A stretch of DNA of 64,000 nucleotides, taken from NCBI GenBank assembly GCA_035653615.1, contig DASRBN010000044.1, forward strand, positions 124,001 to 188,000, read 5' to 3'. Both the position numbers and the translations under genes were made by a program. This DNA is from Ktedonobacteraceae bacterium. Its GTDB lineage: Bacteria > Chloroflexota > Ktedonobacteria > Ktedonobacterales > Ktedonobacteraceae. The notes beneath the pieces were generated by a model. The model worked only from the letters and a program-made list of their open reading frames with translations, was not told where the DNA came from and searched no databases. Of the stretch, positions 62,108 through 64,000 are shown piece after piece (within the stretch, counting starts at the first letter, position 1; each line of letters starts with the position of its first letter).

Positions 62108-63394
62108 TTCTCGTTGATCGAGGGTCAATTCGCCTGTGCGTACAATACGTGGCCGGTGCTGCTTTGTTTCTGAGAGTTTGTAGCCGGGGAATTTGCGCTG
62201 CATGCGCTGGCGCTGGCGGCGTTCTCTGGCCTCCTGAAATTCGTTGGAGAGGCGACGGTAGAGTTCTTCCCACTGAATCATTACCCGCGAACGATCATGC
62301 CTGGCAATGATCTCCAGGCTGGCGGCGCCCATATGCCTGCGTAGCGCCTCGTTTTCTAGCAGGGAATCAAGATAGCGCGCCATTTCGTCGCTATCGCCGG
62401 GCGAGAACAGGAAGCCGTTGACTTCATGATGCACCAGTTCCGGCAGCGCGTAAGCGTTGGCGGCAACCACGGGCAGGCCACAGGCCATCGCCTCCATGGT
62501 GGTTAGACTCTGTAAATCGGCCTCCGATGGAATGGCAAACACGTCGGCCAGGCGGTAGAGCGCGGCAAGATCACTAGCAGCGATATACCCCAGGAATGAT
62601 ACGCGGTCGCCGATGCTCAGGCTATCAACCTGAGCGCGCAAATCCGCTTCGGCAGGACCACTGCTGGCCAGCGCGATATGAGCATTTGACTGCATTTTCG
62701 CCGCCGCATCGATCAACACATCCAGGCGTTTTTCCTGGCTCAGGCGATTGACCGAGAGAATGATCGGGCGGTCTTGTGGTAAATGCAGGCGCTGACGTAG
62801 CCGCTCATCCCGCTCGCCCGGAGTGAATTTCTTCAGGTCGATGCCATTCGAGATCGCCTGGGCGGGAGCGCGCAGGCCATGCTCGTAGAGCAGATTGAGC
62901 GCGGTGAGAGTGGGAGCTGTGACATATTCGCAACGATTGCAAAAATGCACCAGGTACGAGTACGAGACATTGTTGAAAGACTGTCCGAGTAACGAGTCTT
63001 TAGAGAGGGACCTGCTCATATTGATAGGCAGGTAGTGATTGGTGGCTATTACCGGCTTGCGCAGGCCGCCTGCCAGAATCTGGGCGATATTGCCCAGCAC
63101 AACCGGCGAATGAATATGAATAATATCGGGATCGGCCCGCTTCAAAAGTTTGCGCATGGGCAGAAACGGCAAGAAGGCAATGCGCAGGTCCTCATAGGTA
63201 GGCCATTCAAATGAAGAGAAGCGATAGACATGCACCTTCTGCTCGATGCGATGGCTTCCCCGCGGACCATAGCTGGGCGCAGCAACCCATACCTGGTGCC
63301 CGCGATTGGCGAGTTCGGTACTGAGCGCGTGTGTCACCACCGGAACTCCGCCGACCATGGGGGGATACTGATCAGTCACGATCACGATACGCAT
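62105..63394 (-). CDS. GT4-family glycosyltransferase (GT-B fold)
   Basis: 429 residues. N-terminal Rossmann domain with TDQYPPMVGGVPVVTHALST and DIIHIHSPVVLGNIAQIL. C-terminal donor domain with SNGIDLKKFTPGERDE, ILSVNRLSQEKRLDVLIDAA, VSFLGYIAASDLAALYRLAD and the EADLQSLTTMEAMACGLPVV motif carrying the conserved Glu pair. The tail is Arg/Gln-rich. GT4 enzymes of this type make mannosyl or glucosyl lipids or polysaccharides; the acceptor is unknown. rplY lies 40 nt upstream on the same strand. Confidence 0.92.
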   Translation of the reverse strand: MRIVIVTDQYPPMVGGVPVVTHALSTELANRGHQVWVAAPSYGPRGSHRIEQKVHVYRFSSFEWPTYEDLRIAFLPFLPMRKLLKRADPDIIHIHSPVVLGNIAQILAGGLRKPVIATNHYLPINMSRSLSKDSLLGQSFNNVSYSYLVHFCNRCEYVTAPTLTALNLLYEHGLRAPAQAISNGIDLKKFTPGERDERLRQRLHLPQDRPIILSVNRLSQEKRLDVLIDAAAKMQSNAHIALASSGPAEADLRAQVDSLSIGDRVSFLGYIAASDLAALYRLADVFAIPSEADLQSLTTMEAMACGLPVVAANAYALPELVHHEVNGFLFSPGDSDEMARYLDSLLENEALRRHMGAASLEIIARHDRSRVMIQWEELYRRLSNEFQEARERRQRQRMQRKFPGYKLSETKQHRPRIVRTGELTLDQRE

Positions 63395-63434
63395 GTCTAT
63401 CGTCTGCTTCCAGTATGATTTGTACCGTTCGCCT

Positions 63435-64000
63435 TTACTCCTGCGAACCGGCCTGTTGTGCCTCCGGTGTGGCCGGAGCAGGCGCGGCTTCGGTAGTCTC
63501 GGCGGCCTCTTCAGCTACCTCAGCACGTGTAGCAGCGACCTTGGCAATGGCTTCTTTCGGGTCGGTGAGCAAGGTATAGTTCTCCGGCAGCTTGACATCC
63601 TCGGCATGGATCACACTGTCTATTTCGGTGAGTGGCGTCACATCGACTTCGATATACTCAACGAGGTCTTTGGCTTCGCACTCTACTTCAAGCGCGTCCA
63701 GCAGGTGCAGCAAAACGCCACCCTCGTTCTTGACCGCCGGTGCCTCGCCGACGAAATGGAGCGGAATTTTCGAAGAGATGCGCTCATTCAAATTGACGCG
63801 GAAGAAATCGATGTGCAGAATCTTGCCGCTACGCGGGTCGCGTTGCACGTGGCGAATCAAAGCGGTTTGAGTAGCGCCATCTCCAGGCTGGCGCAAGGCA
63901 ATAATGCCGGTCGCGTGATGCCCGCGTACCAGCTGATCAAAAGCGATAGCATCTATTTGCACTGCCTGCGGCTCCTCCTGATGTCCAAAGATATTGGCCG
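63435..64000 (-). CDS. rplY: Ribosomal protein bL25 (CTC/TL5 form), 5' end outside window
   Basis: The frame is open to the window edge, giving about 188 visible residues without the start. The 5S rRNA-binding N-domain (VQRDPRSGKILHIDFFRVNL, preceded by ALIRH) and the C-terminal TL5 domain (SSKIPLHFVGEAPAVKNEGG, DLVEYIEVDVTPL, SVIHAEDVKLPENYTLLTDP) are clear. An acidic Ala/Glu-rich tail ends the protein. It binds 5S rRNA in the large subunit and belongs to the general stress form in many bacteria. Confidence 0.93.
   Translation of the reverse strand, partial: ANIFGHQEEPQAVQIDAIAFDQLVRGHHATGIIALRQPGDGATQTALIRHVQRDPRSGKILHIDFFRVNLNERISSKIPLHFVGEAPAVKNEGGVLLHLLDALEVECEAKDLVEYIEVDVTPLTEIDSVIHAEDVKLPENYTLLTDPKEAIAKVAATRAEVAEEAAETTEAAPAPATPEAQQAGSQE

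Overview
The window looks like a chromosomal segment of a Ktedonobacteria-type Chloroflexota bacterium. This is inferred from the gene style, not from a marker-gene search: very large STAND ATPase/LuxR activators, a zinc-ribbon Ser/Thr kinase with WD40 repeats, NarL-type two-component pairs, giant FtsX-type ABC permeases, many decayed insertion sequences and frequent GTG/TTG starts. Housekeeping genes present are gyrB, clpB, scpB, nfo, plsX, a T-box controlled aspartyl-tRNA synthetase gene and rplY (partial). No rRNA, tRNA or CRISPR array was seen.

The most interesting part is 1932-10402. It is bounded by inverted repeats of about 75 bp that differ at only a few positions, and flanked on both sides by the same 5 bp (TGCTA), the signature of Tn3-family transposition. 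The right end holds the 3' remnant of a Tn3-type transposase and, diverging from it, an intact tyrosine recombinase of the kind that resolves Tn4430-like elements. The cargo is one leftward gene set: a MauE-like membrane protein, a membrane-anchored MauD/TlpA-like redoxin, an 87-residue precursor with eight cysteines behind an Ala-X-Ala site, a type I signal peptidase fused to a redoxin domain, a 919-residue FtsX-type permease and its (frameshifted) ATPase. I read this as a mobile system for making, cleaving, oxidatively folding and exporting or tolerating a disulfide-rich peptide. The separate families are known; the combination and its mobility are inference.

Left of the element lie an MFS exporter (cut by the window edge) and its HxlR regulator, which share a 17-bp operator. 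To the right come a STAND/LuxR activator (10571-13180), a secreted 14-repeat streptogramin-lyase-like propeller (13477-15342), and a FAD monooxygenase/acyl-CoA ligase pair (15764-19047). Next is a zone of gene and IS debris (19127-21491), then an ECF sigma/membrane protein/ABC-2 operon (21525-24951) and a type I restriction gene cut short next to an IS3-like fragment (25225-26280).

From 26372 to 40329 are gyrB, a zinc-ribbon membrane protein, a GH38 alpha-mannosidase, a cell-wall glucosaminidase, a one-piece degenerate kinase/response regulator, clpB and a NarL-type two-component system. That system faces a duplicated ABC locus (40627-49406): permease, accessory membrane protein, ATPase, permease, accessory membrane protein. 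An IS5-type transposase, an Rpn nuclease, scpB, nfo, a DUF4129 membrane protein, a methyltransferase, aspS with its T-box, a WD40 kinase, a receiver protein, plsX, a KGG-repeat stress protein, a GT4 glycosyltransferase and rplY complete the window. Many gene ends carry unusually long perfect inverted repeats (21-31 bp arms), each with a different sequence.
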